Of a DNA stretch of 64,000 bases, positions 9,901-17,905 are shown in pieces. The notes beneath the pieces were generated by a model. It searched no databases. It was not told where the DNA came from and saw only the letters and a program-made list of their open reading frames with translations. How positions within the stretch are numbered: the stretch's first letter is position 1; each line of letters starts with the position of its first letter. The DNA comes from Bacteroidota bacterium (lineage in GTDB: Bacteria; Bacteroidota; Bacteroidia; Bacteroidales; JAADJA01): the NCBI GenBank assembly GCA_020444515.1, contig JAHLKX010000005.1:248001-312000 (forward strand). The letters run 5' to 3'. A program made the position numbers and the translations under genes.

Positions 9901-10782
9901 CCAATCTTCACCCCAGCTATTGGCTAAAATAACACCACCAATTTCCCAGTCTTTCATATTGATTTCATCATCACCGTTGATGTCTATGTCATTGGTATAT
10001 TGGCCATCGTTATTATAATCCCAACGAATGTTATCATTCCAGCCAATGAAGGTCATAGAGTGCCCGTTGTAAGGCCCGAATTCGGTGATCACGGCTTTTC
10101 CGGCTTCGGGGGTGCCTTCGGGCAGGTAGGTAAACCCATAAAGATCGGTGTAGAAATTGGCCAGTCCACCATAGGGAGAACCCTCAAGGTGGTCGTATAG
10201 CCAGTATTTTAAAATTTGAAGACCTTCTTCGTCTCCCACATGGATCGTGTAAATATTATCGATCCGGTTTTTCATGCCATTGTAATATTTATCATATCCG
10301 GTGATCCATATGCTCAGATCATCGCCCATGCCGCCATAATCGGTCACGGTGGGGTTTCCGGCTTCTTTCAATGTTTCAAGACTGTAACGGTAGCAGACAC
10401 CCACGGAATTCTCACCCCGGTTGAAGAAGTTAAAGGTATAAGAGGGAGGGAATTGATGGTCCTCAACATTAGCCGCCGTATTATTGGCCCTGTTGATCTC
10501 ATAAGTGAAATTATATCCAATGGTGGATGCCTGTCCGCACGACCAGCCATATTGATTGAAAATAGGACGGAAATACTGAAACTGACTGTTATCATGAACA
10601 TCAGGTAAACTTTTTGCATTCGGCCCTTTATAAGCTTCCGGTAATTCAAGTTCGGGGTAATTGCTTAAAACCAATGAATCGGACGGCAGCAGAGGAATGT
10701 CGTAGGAGAATGTTTGTTGACCCAGTAATTGTAGACTGCTCAATATGAGCAGAAGTATGCATATCTTTTTCATTCCATTCAA
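6985..10782 (-). CDS. Secreted papain-like (C1A) cysteine protease with T9SS sorting domain
   Basis: A 1265-residue protein with a signal peptide (KKICILLLILSSLQLLGQ; ATG codons 1 and 4 are both possible starts). The papain triad is visible: Q77 and C82 in FNQYGWSCGQAS, H241 in GPYNGHSMTFIGW, and N288 in VILANSWGEDWADSG. Between His and Asn lies an acidic DYNNDGQYTNDIDINGDDE stretch resembling calcium-binding loops. The middle has beta-sandwich, CARDB-like repeats (GMIDAGETAHLSFTVKNAG and GRLDPGETADLVIPLFNSG). The end is a type A T9SS sorting domain (LTCLPNPLGNKATF to the C-terminus), so the protein is exported and anchored on or released from the cell surface. It probably degrades extracellular protein. 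It may be a separate transcription unit from the PqqD operon 74 bp downstream. Confidence 0.88.
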   Translation of the reverse strand: MNGMKKICILLLILSSLQLLGQQTFSYDIPLLPSDSLVLSNYPELELPEAYKGPNAKSLPDVHDNSQFQYFRPIFNQYGWSCGQASTIGYNFTYEINRANNTAANVEDHQFPPSYTFNFFNRGENSVGVCYRYSLETLKEAGNPTVTDYGGMGDDLSIWITGYDKYYNGMKNRIDNIYTIHVGDEEGLQILKYWLYDHLEGSPYGGLANFYTDLYGFTYLPEGTPEAGKAVITEFGPYNGHSMTFIGWNDNIRWDYNNDGQYTNDIDINGDDEINMKDWEIGGVILANSWGEDWADSGFCYVMYNVLAQEKQDGGIWNKQVNVFDVKQNYQPTITFKINLEHDSRCMIKVMAGVSSDTNDLWPKHIMEFPIFNYQGGDYYMQGNNSAEIYKTLEFGLDVTPLLSHINPAEPARFFLQLQENDPANSATGKIIDFSLMDYTGIPLEIPCSVNDLPIVENGITTLSVVHAVTWDKVGIDTEELPAFTTGENYSHQMAASGGTPPYKWSVDPGYEENIIQIEDPNISGIQLNPNNSQSGWVTQKIDFQFPFYDFKTDSITIHVDGFLMFDEIPYPLPYQVDDRLLFKNERMIAVLLNKDLKLNSGSGDGIWYEGDDDHAAFRWKGTVEVPGDDYHLDFTTILYPDGKIELFINDYDDPEELNRITGISNGDGQNLILSGVSNILPAEENQSLVYLPTSFPVESSITDEGLLTVAPEDEQKIYNLNIRVTDDHNISATKTFQLSSGLLYTYSILSGNNGMIDAGETAHLSFTVKNAGNQILNNLLLTALIDDNYINLLDNVEDIGELAPGESVDLVDAISFEVANFTPDGYTFTIDLDFSSDDGNWESILNLQSFAPSIAMGSPIILDGDNGRLDPGETADLVIPLFNSGQSIAEEVTGEILSFDPYITFNSSALLNYGNIFQGEVKYDTLNVTVDENTPQGHFAWFNLLVSAQPDIQITHDFELLIGRYPVCVVDLDPDLLSGPVIIEILEELDIMYDYDYALPVNINSYQNLFVVLGRKFGQHVLTDFEATVLKDFLEEGGNIYMEGGLTWYDDPQTVVHPMFGLTTEYINWHDADSVFGADGTPMQPMSFAYQGAMSYYNYHLLPGVTAFPVLTSQLGEFNFAIANETEDYKTIGSTIDFGALVDNVHPSTKKNLMAKILEFFGTEVTLTDLSESIEPDGIFHLTCLPNPLGNKATFIIQLPKNDIVDLNILDIQGNILKSFAHNRFVEKGTTRINIDLFDLPTGIYIGQLKTQNQILNIKIVKTI

Positions 10783-10920
10783 AAAGTTAGTGGCGCAAGA
10801 TACAAATTTCGATTTTCTGTTTCAACCACAAATAAGTTTAAGGTTGACATTGATCAGTTAACGGAATGTTGTACCAAATTCCTGTAACAGGACTTGAGAT
10901 CAGTGATATAGGTTGCTTTA

Positions 10921-12933
10921 TCAACGAATAATAATTTTACCGGAAGCGACCAGACCCTGCTTATTTATAACATTGTATAAATAAATACCATTGGCAACCC
11001 GGTTACCATATTTGTTGGTCAAATCCCAGTGAATCCGATCTGTATTATTTATTTCTAACTGCCTTTTTAATGTACCATCAGCACTATAAATCTTTATCAA
11101 AGAAAGGTTAGAGACAGCTGCGCTAAGATCAAAGTTAACAGCGATTTTAGCTGGGTTAGGATAGATGTTCAATTTTTCCTTTGTGATGATATCGTTTTGT
11201 CCTCCCAAAATGTCTGAGTTAATGGCGACCCCCACATCGTATGTTCCCAATGCTGATTCAATAATAATCGTTTCATATACATATTCTTCAGGGTTGTAAG
11301 AGTTGCTGCCCGGGATCGGTGCTACGTTGAATTCCAGTGTGTCCATCGGATTCAATAGTTCAGGTAAGTCAGGTATAGTATTGATAAACATGATATAATA
11401 CCCGGGATCAAAATAGATATCTGACACCTCTACAGGTTCTGAGGTTTCATTGATGATATAAACCGGGTAACTATCCACGTAGTCCATTGTTATGGAATCC
11501 GGTATTATGGTTAGATCAGATGAAATTGTTACAGGCCCCAGTGTCCCATCCAGTTTAATATTTTGGGCATAAATATCCTTGTTCCCATTGCGATCATCTT
11601 CCCAGGAAGAGATCCATTGCCCGTCATGAAATGCACCGGAAACCGTATGTACTTTTGAGCTTGGTAGGCTGCAAATATCTATGAAATCATCGGTCCAGAC
11701 GAAATTGCCATCGGTGTCGATGCGCATGGCTTTGATCACAGCATTATTCGCCGAAGGATTTTCTTCAAAGAAAACAACCATGTCTTCATTGCTGTTATGC
11801 GCTGCATAGGGATAGATGTCTGTAGGTGAAATTTCTATGAATTTTTTTGCATTGTCCCCCCAAAGTCGCTCTCCGGTAGCCGATAATTTTTGTCCGTAGA
11901 TACCCCGGTTGTTTTGATCTACATCCATTTCATTCCAGAAAACAAAGATGTCATCCGATCCCGGAGGCAATGCCAGGTGCGCATAAAAATGTTGCCTTGT
12001 TGAAAGCAGGGAAGCTTCCGTACCATCATCCCCAAGTAAAACACTTCCATCTGCACCAATATGCTGAACATAGATACTGGCCATGGTTGGGTTTGTTCGA
12101 TTATCATGCCATGCGATAAAAAAACCATCATTGCCATCATTGATGAACGAAAATACCTGGGTCCACGCGGCGATGCCTCCTGCATTGGAAATAATTGCTG
12201 CATTATCCCAAACCTCATTTCCGTCTGCATCATAACGTTGCGCATACACATGTCTTGTTGGAGCCCAAAGCGGTCCTGAATCCTCAAAATATTTCATGAT
12301 CACATCATCTTCGCCCACCGGCAGCAATTGTGGCCATGAGTAAGTATTTGCTCCGGATAGGGTGATCCCGTTTTCTCCCCATAGTTTGTTGCCATCCGGT
12401 GATATTTTTTGCCGGATGACCACCTGATCTGCGGACCAGGCAATAATGGCATTACCCGAATTCGTAACACATACTTTTGGAGCTGCATCAAAGGCTGGTC
12501 CGGTAGAAAGTTCAATGCCATCGGCACCCCATAAAAATTCACCATCCGGTGATATGCGATAGGCAAACACATCGTTGTCCACATTCCGTATGTCCTGAAA
12601 TGTAAGGATGGCGCAATCTTCCTGGTCGACGGTCATATCCCAGTCAGTGAGCCAGGTCATGGCCTGGTGATCACTAATAAGTATGCCACCTTCTTCCCAT
12701 TGTATTTCACCAAATACATCCAGTTTTTGCAGTCGGACATTATAATTTCCCGATTCGTTTGAAAACCAGGCTAAATAGGTTATCCCGTTTATAGAAGTAG
12801 CCACTTTCGGGATGGCTTGCTCCCCGGGAGTTGAGGACATTGCATTATTCACAGAGGGATCATTACTCCATTGTGCAAAAATTCCAAGATTCATAAAAAT
12901 CGATCCAATAAAAAGTAAAATGATTGTTTTCAT
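10921..12933 (-). CDS. T9SS type A sorting-domain secreted protein with repeat beta-propeller-like body
   Basis: A 670-residue protein with a signal peptide (MKTIILLFIGSIFMNLGIFAQ). It has repeated units of about 50 residues with the pattern GxxLWGxxGxxLS and IxGQKLSATGERLWG, typical of large Bacteroidota surface proteins with propeller-like repeats. A beta-sandwich follows from about residue 480. The C-terminal type A sorting domain has LNIYPNPAKIAVNF and ANGIYLYNVINKQG. No catalytic motif was recognised. It is a separate minus-strand gene 138 bp upstream of the protease gene. A good -7 element lies 20 bp before its start. Confidence 0.8.
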   Translation of the reverse strand: MKTIILLFIGSIFMNLGIFAQWSNDPSVNNAMSSTPGEQAIPKVATSINGITYLAWFSNESGNYNVRLQKLDVFGEIQWEEGGILISDHQAMTWLTDWDMTVDQEDCAILTFQDIRNVDNDVFAYRISPDGEFLWGADGIELSTGPAFDAAPKVCVTNSGNAIIAWSADQVVIRQKISPDGNKLWGENGITLSGANTYSWPQLLPVGEDDVIMKYFEDSGPLWAPTRHVYAQRYDADGNEVWDNAAIISNAGGIAAWTQVFSFINDGNDGFFIAWHDNRTNPTMASIYVQHIGADGSVLLGDDGTEASLLSTRQHFYAHLALPPGSDDIFVFWNEMDVDQNNRGIYGQKLSATGERLWGDNAKKFIEISPTDIYPYAAHNSNEDMVVFFEENPSANNAVIKAMRIDTDGNFVWTDDFIDICSLPSSKVHTVSGAFHDGQWISSWEDDRNGNKDIYAQNIKLDGTLGPVTISSDLTIIPDSITMDYVDSYPVYIINETSEPVEVSDIYFDPGYYIMFINTIPDLPELLNPMDTLEFNVAPIPGSNSYNPEEYVYETIIIESALGTYDVGVAINSDILGGQNDIITKEKLNIYPNPAKIAVNFDLSAAVSNLSLIKIYSADGTLKRQLEINNTDRIHWDLTNKYGNRVANGIYLYNVINKQGLVASGKIIIR

Positions 12934-12953
12934 GGTATTAATTTATATACCAT

Positions 12954-12961
12954 CAAAATTA
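12954..12961 (-). promoter_or_regulatory. Candidate Bacteroidota -7 element upstream of the T9SS gene at 12933
   Basis: The minus strand reads TAATTTTG, a full match to the Bacteroidota TAnnTTTG element, about 20 bp upstream of the start codon at 12933. No TTG-type -33 box sits at the usual 18-21 bp spacing, so this rests on one element only. The rest of the 166 bp between the divergent genes shows nothing further that I can support. Confidence 0.35.
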
Positions 12962-13099
12962 ATAAATTCCATGTTATCATAGGCGGAAGACGGAATTAAT
13001 TGAACAAAAAGTTCCAACATCTGTTCCACTACTGAAAATCAGGATATTGAAAAATTTACCTGGTTTTGACAATGAACAATCCTTTCAAACAAAACAAAG

Positions 13100-14230
13100 A
13101 TGATAATTGGAGTTTTAAAGGAACAGGCACCCGAGCAGCGGGTGGCCATTTTACCCGAAGTCATTCCCACCCTTCTTGAACTAAAAACCGAAGTCTGGAT
13201 AGAAAAAGGTGCTGGTGAAAATGCGCATTCTCCGGATGCAGACTATGAGGATGCAGGAGCTGTGATGAGGTCCCGTTCAGAAATTTTGGACAGGGCCGAT
13301 TTGTTTTTACTGGTGAGTCCGCCCGATAAAAAAGATGCTGAATCAATTCAATCGGGAAAAGTATTGATCGGGACATTCAGTCCGCTAACTCAACCTGATC
13401 TGGTCAAAGATTTCAAAGAAAAGAGTTTGACAACCTTCAGTTTGGATACTGTGCCCCGGATCACCCGCGCCCAGTCCATGGATGTATTGTCAAGCATGGC
13501 CACAGTAGCCGGTTACAGGGCCATCCTCGAAGCTGCTTTCCATTTACCCTCATTTTTCCCCATGTTCATGTCGGCAGCAGGAACGATAAAACCGGCTAAA
13601 CTACTAGTGTTGGGAGCCGGTGTTGCCGGTTTGCAGGCCATTGCCACGGCACGGAAACTGGGTGCCGTTGTAGAAGCCTTTGATGTGAGAAGTGCCGTAA
13701 AAGAAGAGGTACAGAGTCTCGGTGCTAAATTCGTGGAGGTAGAGGGTGCCGTGGAAGATAAAGCTGCTGGCGGATATGCTGTGGAACAAACCGAAGAGTT
13801 TAAACAGCGGCAAAGTCAGATGATCCAGGATCATGCCATTAAATCGGATGTCGTAATCTGTACGGCCCAGATTCCCGGAAGGAAAGCGCCCTTGCTGATC
13901 AAAAAAGAGACGGTAAAATCAATGAAGAATGGCAGTGTTATTGTTGATTTAGCGGCCAGTTCAGGAGGGAACTGCGAGGTAACAGAAAATGATAAAACCG
14001 TCACATTCGAAGGAGTTACAGTCATCGGTAATTCCAATTATCCCTCCGGTATGCCGGTTGATGCCAGCCGCATGTACGGAAAAAACCTGGTCAATTTTTT
14101 GAAATTACTCATCAACAGTGAAGGAAGTCTTCACCTTGATTTTGAAGATGAGATCATCAAAGGAGCTTGTATCACGCACAAGGGTGACATTATCAATGAA
14201 AGGGTTAAATCCTACATTGAAAAGTCGTAA
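13100..14230 (+). CDS. pntA: NAD(P) transhydrogenase subunit alpha part 1 (NAD-binding)
   Basis: A 376-residue protein with the alanine dehydrogenase/PntA fold: an N-terminal GVLKEQAPEQRVAILPE start, RITRAQSMDVLSSM near residue 118, and the NAD-binding GAGVAGLQAIATARKLGA near 172-190 followed by VEAFDVRS. It ends at about residue 375, before the membrane helices, which are encoded by the next gene. This is the split Rhodospirillum-type arrangement. With the two genes downstream it forms the proton-translocating transhydrogenase that exchanges hydride between NADH and NADP+ at the inner membrane. First gene of a three-gene operon, spacing 26 bp. Confidence 0.95.
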   Translation: MIIGVLKEQAPEQRVAILPEVIPTLLELKTEVWIEKGAGENAHSPDADYEDAGAVMRSRSEILDRADLFLLVSPPDKKDAESIQSGKVLIGTFSPLTQPDLVKDFKEKSLTTFSLDTVPRITRAQSMDVLSSMATVAGYRAILEAAFHLPSFFPMFMSAAGTIKPAKLLVLGAGVAGLQAIATARKLGAVVEAFDVRSAVKEEVQSLGAKFVEVEGAVEDKAAGGYAVEQTEEFKQRQSQMIQDHAIKSDVVICTAQIPGRKAPLLIKKETVKSMKNGSVIVDLAASSGGNCEVTENDKTVTFEGVTVIGNSNYPSGMPVDASRMYGKNLVNFLKLLINSEGSLHLDFEDEIIKGACITHKGDIINERVKSYIEKS

Positions 14231-14256
14231 CGTTTAGTTAAAGAATTTAATCAGTT

Positions 14257-14571
14257 ATGGAAGATATCATCATATTTTTTTACTCGTTTCGCGAACCGAT
14301 CTTTATCATGATCCTGGCAATTTTTCTGGGGATAGAAGTCATCTCCAATGTCCCATCGGTATTGCATACCCCCCTCATGTCGGGTGCCAATGCCATCAGC
14401 GGTGTGATCATTATTGGAGGTATTATCCTGGTCGGTCATGCCAATCTGAGTCAGTTATCAGTTGAACTGGTCCTGGGTATCCTGGCCATGTTGTTTGGAA
14501 CCCTCAATGTGGCTGGTGGTTTCGCAGTAACCGACCGGATGCTGGAGATGTTTAAGAAAAAAAAGAAATAG
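14257..14571 (+). CDS. NAD(P) transhydrogenase subunit alpha part 2 (membrane)
   Basis: A 104-residue protein with three to four membrane segments (FIMILAIFLGIEVISNVP, ISGVIIIGGIILVG, LVLGILAMLFGTLNVAGGFAV) and the conserved end GGFAVTDRMLEMFKKK. It corresponds to the C-terminal membrane part of E. coli PntA, supplied as a separate subunit in the three-gene type. Together with PntB it builds the proton channel. It lies between the other two transhydrogenase genes on the same strand. Confidence 0.93.
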   Translation: MEDIIIFFYSFREPIFIMILAIFLGIEVISNVPSVLHTPLMSGANAISGVIIIGGIILVGHANLSQLSVELVLGILAMLFGTLNVAGGFAVTDRMLEMFKKKKK

Positions 14572-14642
14572 GTGTTATTCAGACTTTAACAAATAAAGTT
14601 GACGCTGGGTAATCCCGAATATTCAATCCTGAACCAACAAAC

Positions 14643-16070
14643 ATGGAAAAAATATTACATACATTCAATGGCATGGAGTTTACCGTCGGTCATGCCATAC
14701 TTGAATTCAGTTATTTAATTGCCGCTATTCTTTTTGTGTGGGGTTTAAAATTACTCAGTCATCCTGAAACTGCCCGTAAAGGAAATATATGGGCCGCCGT
14801 TGGAATGATCCTCGCTATGATTACCACCCTGTTTTTACATGAAGATGAAAATGGTGCCCGGATCGGACTCATGAATATGGTTGTTATTATTATCACCATT
14901 GGTATTGGTGGTGCGATTGGCTTGGTCATTTCCAAACGGGTTAAAATGACTGCGATGCCGGAATTGGTCTCTTTTTTTAATGCCACCGGTGGTGCAGCTT
15001 CAGCACTGGTAGGATTGCTGGAGTTTGGGAATCCGGGGAATGAATCGTTACTGGTAACATTGCTCGGACTCATCATCGGATCCATTGCTTTTAGTGGCAG
15101 TCTGATTGCTTATGGGAAGTTGAGTGGCAAGGTGGGGGGACTGAGTGCCGGATTTATGAAATATGTTAATATTCTCCTGCTCATGGGGGTCATTGTCCTT
15201 ACCGTTTATATTTTATTGCAACCCGACCCGCAAGCATATGTTTATCTTGTTTATTTACTGTTTGGGGTATCATTGCTGTATGGAATCCTGTTTGTAATGC
15301 CCATTGGCGGTGCCGATATGCCAGTTGTGATTTCTTTATTGAACTCTCTGACCGGAATAGCCGCTGCCATGGCTGGTTTTATTTATCATAATCTGGCCAT
15401 GATTTTGGGTGGTATTTTTGTCGGTGCTGCAGGTTCTATCCTGACGTTGCTCATGTGTAAAGCTATGAATCGTTCTCTCTGGAATGTGATCCTTGGTGGA
15501 TTTGGTGGTGGAAGTTCAGCAATAGGAGAAGAAGGTGGAACGGTTAAAGAAATCACCCTCAGTGATGCTGCTGTTTTGCTGGCTTATTCACAAAAAGTAG
15601 TGGTCGTTCCGGGTTATGGTCTTGCCGTAGCTCAGGCACAACACATTACCCATGAACTGGAAAAGGTACTCGAAGATAAAGGCGTACAGGTAAAATATGG
15701 CATTCATCCGGTTGCTGGTCGTATGCCTGGACATATGAATGTCCTCCTTGCAGAGGCCGATGTTTCTTATGATAAGCTGGTTGAAATGGAAGAGATCAAC
15801 AAGGAAATGGCAGGAACGGATGTTGTGATCGTGGTTGGGGCCAACGATGTTGTGAATCCTGCAGCCAATGAAACTTCTGGTAGCCCTATCTATGGGATGC
15901 CCATCATCAATGCAGCTGAAGCTAAAAATGTAATTGTCATGAAACGGGGTATGGGTAAAGGTTATGCCGGTATCGAAAATCCCCTCTTTTACAGGGACAA
16001 TACCCGCATGCTGTTTGGAAATGCTAAGGATTCTATCCAAAAACTGGTAGGAGAGATCAATACGCTCTAA
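14643..16070 (+). CDS. pntB: NAD(P) transhydrogenase subunit beta (proton channel and NADP-binding)
   Basis: A 475-residue protein. About 8-9 membrane helices in residues 15-280 include the conserved SFFNATGGAASALVGLLEF. The soluble NADP domain follows from about residue 300, with VVVPGYGLAVAQAQH, IHPVAGRMPGHMNVLLAEA, VIVVGANDVVNPAA and VMKRGMGKGYAGIENPLF, all standard for PntB domain III. In an anaerobe this complex links the NADH/NADPH ratio to the proton gradient, complementing the Nfn-like system at 38580-41293. Confidence 0.95.
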   Translation: MEKILHTFNGMEFTVGHAILEFSYLIAAILFVWGLKLLSHPETARKGNIWAAVGMILAMITTLFLHEDENGARIGLMNMVVIIITIGIGGAIGLVISKRVKMTAMPELVSFFNATGGAASALVGLLEFGNPGNESLLVTLLGLIIGSIAFSGSLIAYGKLSGKVGGLSAGFMKYVNILLLMGVIVLTVYILLQPDPQAYVYLVYLLFGVSLLYGILFVMPIGGADMPVVISLLNSLTGIAAAMAGFIYHNLAMILGGIFVGAAGSILTLLMCKAMNRSLWNVILGGFGGGSSAIGEEGGTVKEITLSDAAVLLAYSQKVVVVPGYGLAVAQAQHITHELEKVLEDKGVQVKYGIHPVAGRMPGHMNVLLAEADVSYDKLVEMEEINKEMAGTDVVIVVGANDVVNPAANETSGSPIYGMPIINAAEAKNVIVMKRGMGKGYAGIENPLFYRDNTRMLFGNAKDSIQKLVGEINTL

Positions 16071-16231
16071 AATATCTAAAGAGAGATCTCAGCCAAAGCG
16101 TCATGCGAATGGCAACTTTTTTAAACATTAAATTTATTTTTTTGTTGTAAAGTTTTACGTCGGTAAACGACTACTTAATGAAAGTGCCCGCATGTTTCGG
16201 GAATAGAACGAACAAATCAAAAATTTAAATT

Positions 16232-17818
16232 ATGAAAAGACTTTCACTGCTAATTTTTACGCTGATTACTTATACGTTTACTTTTGGTCAACTCAATATA
16301 GAGGAGCTGGGGCATAAACCTTACAGTGATGATCTCAGTGATGTTTGGGGTTGGGTTGACAATGCAGGAAATGAATATGCGCTTGTTGGAACCTATAATG
16401 GTTTATCCATAGTAGATGTTACAGACCCTTCCAGTCCGACAGAAGTATTTTTTGGAAATGGTGCCCAGAGCATCTGGCGGGATATCAAAACATGGGGGAA
16501 TTATGCTTATGTATCTAACGAGTCTTTTGGAGGTATTTATATTGTTGATCTCAGCCCTTTACCCGGCGGAGCTATTGTGAATACATCGAATTTTACCGGA
16601 TCCATGTATCCATTCCAGTCGGCCCATAACCTGTATATTGATGAAACAGGTAAATTGTACATATTCGGAGCGGACAATGGAAACGGTGGTGCCCTCATTT
16701 GTGATCTCACCCAAGACCCGATGAATCCGGTTGAACTTGGCCGGTTTGATACCTATTATCTGCACGATGGAATGGCCCGTGGTGATACCCTCTGGGGTGC
16801 GGCTATTTATGCGGGAAATTTGCTGGCCATTGATGTATCTATACCTTCTTCTCCCAATATCATGGGTTCTGTTTCAACACCAGGGAATTTCACACACAAT
16901 GCATGGGTTTCAACAGATGGGACACATGTTTTTACAACCGATGAGGTGAGCAACGGATATATCGGTGCATATGATGTCACCGATCTGTCGAACATCATTG
17001 AGACCGACCGAATTCAAACGGCTCCCGGCACGGATGTTATTCCTCATAATGCCCATGTGATCGGTGATTTCGTCGTGACATCCTATTATACTGAAGGCAT
17101 CACCATTCATGATGTATCACGACCTGATAATATTTTTGAGGTCGGGCATTTTGATACCTCACCAAATTATTCAGGTAGTGGTTATCACGGAAGTTGGGGG
17201 GCTTATCCTTTTTTACCCTCCGGAAATATTCTGGCATCCGATATTGAAGAAGGCCTCTATATCCTGGCACCATCCTACATCAAAGCGACGCATGTTGACG
17301 GGGTGGTGACCGACAGTTTGACGGGTGATCCTTTATTCAATGTTGAATTCCAGGTGATCGGTTCAGACATCAGTGGAGAAACAGCTTTTGACGGATCTTT
17401 CTCTTTCGGAACCCTTGAATCAGGAACTTTTGATATTCAATTCACAAAGGAGGGATACAACACCAAAACAATTGAAGGCCTGGTATTTGAAAACGGGGCT
17501 GTTTATGAGCTCGAAATTGAACTTTCCATGCCTACTTTGACTGGTATGTCCGATGAAATGAAAAAAATCTCATTCAACACATACCCCAATCCTTTCAAAA
17601 GTGAAATCACGGTTGAATATGATTTGAATAACATTGCTGCGGGAGAAGCCCGGTTACAAGTATTTGATGTTACCGGAAATATTGTTTTTGAAAGTTCACT
17701 TGCCCATGTATCTGGTACGATTAAATTCGGAAACGAATTGGATTCAGGGATGTATTTTGTAAAAATATCGAACGGGACAAAAGAGGTTTTACAAATGCAA
17801 CGTGTTGTAAAAATGTAA
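16232..17818 (+). CDS. Choice-of-anchor B / LVIVD-repeat secreted protein with T9SS sorting domain
   Basis: A 528-residue protein with a signal peptide (MKRLSLLIFTLITYTFTFGQ). An LVIVD-type beta-propeller repeats the pattern GLSIVDVTDPSSPTEV and YVSNES; GGIYIVDLS and ITIHDVSRPDNIFEVGH are further copies. A carboxypeptidase-regulatory-like beta domain follows at about 370-440 (VDGVVTDSLTGDPLFNVEF), then a type A sorting domain (KISFNTYPNPFKSEITV to the end). It is likely to be surface exposed with an unknown ligand. It is followed by a strong terminator. The 161 bp before it include the weak dyad GTCGgtaaaCGAC near 16160, with no clear function. Confidence 0.82.
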   Translation: MKRLSLLIFTLITYTFTFGQLNIEELGHKPYSDDLSDVWGWVDNAGNEYALVGTYNGLSIVDVTDPSSPTEVFFGNGAQSIWRDIKTWGNYAYVSNESFGGIYIVDLSPLPGGAIVNTSNFTGSMYPFQSAHNLYIDETGKLYIFGADNGNGGALICDLTQDPMNPVELGRFDTYYLHDGMARGDTLWGAAIYAGNLLAIDVSIPSSPNIMGSVSTPGNFTHNAWVSTDGTHVFTTDEVSNGYIGAYDVTDLSNIIETDRIQTAPGTDVIPHNAHVIGDFVVTSYYTEGITIHDVSRPDNIFEVGHFDTSPNYSGSGYHGSWGAYPFLPSGNILASDIEEGLYILAPSYIKATHVDGVVTDSLTGDPLFNVEFQVIGSDISGETAFDGSFSFGTLESGTFDIQFTKEGYNTKTIEGLVFENGAVYELEIELSMPTLTGMSDEMKKISFNTYPNPFKSEITVEYDLNNIAAGEARLQVFDVTGNIVFESSLAHVSGTIKFGNELDSGMYFVKISNGTKEVLQMQRVVKM

Positions 17819-17841
17819 ACAAATCGAAAAATTATTCAATG

Positions 17842-17866
17842 ACCCCGGCCTGTCCGGGGTTTTTTT
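17842..17866 (+). terminator. Rho-independent terminator after the LVIVD protein
   Basis: A perfect 7-bp stem ACCCCGG/CCGGGGT with a 5-nt loop is followed by a run of T (17860-17866), starting 24 bp after the stop at 17818. The next gene is convergent. Confidence 0.85.
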
Positions 17867-17905
17867 GTGTCTGGAACCCAATGGCAAAATGAATGGCTTA
17901 AAAAC

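Noticed and set aside
10216..10608. Plus-strand ORF of 130 codons
   Set aside because: Antisense to the catalytic domain of the papain-like protease; composition follows the reverse of that gene.
16155..16175. Small dyad GTCGgtaaaCGAC upstream of the LVIVD protein as operator or terminator
   Set aside because: Only 4-bp arms and no T-run; too weak to support.
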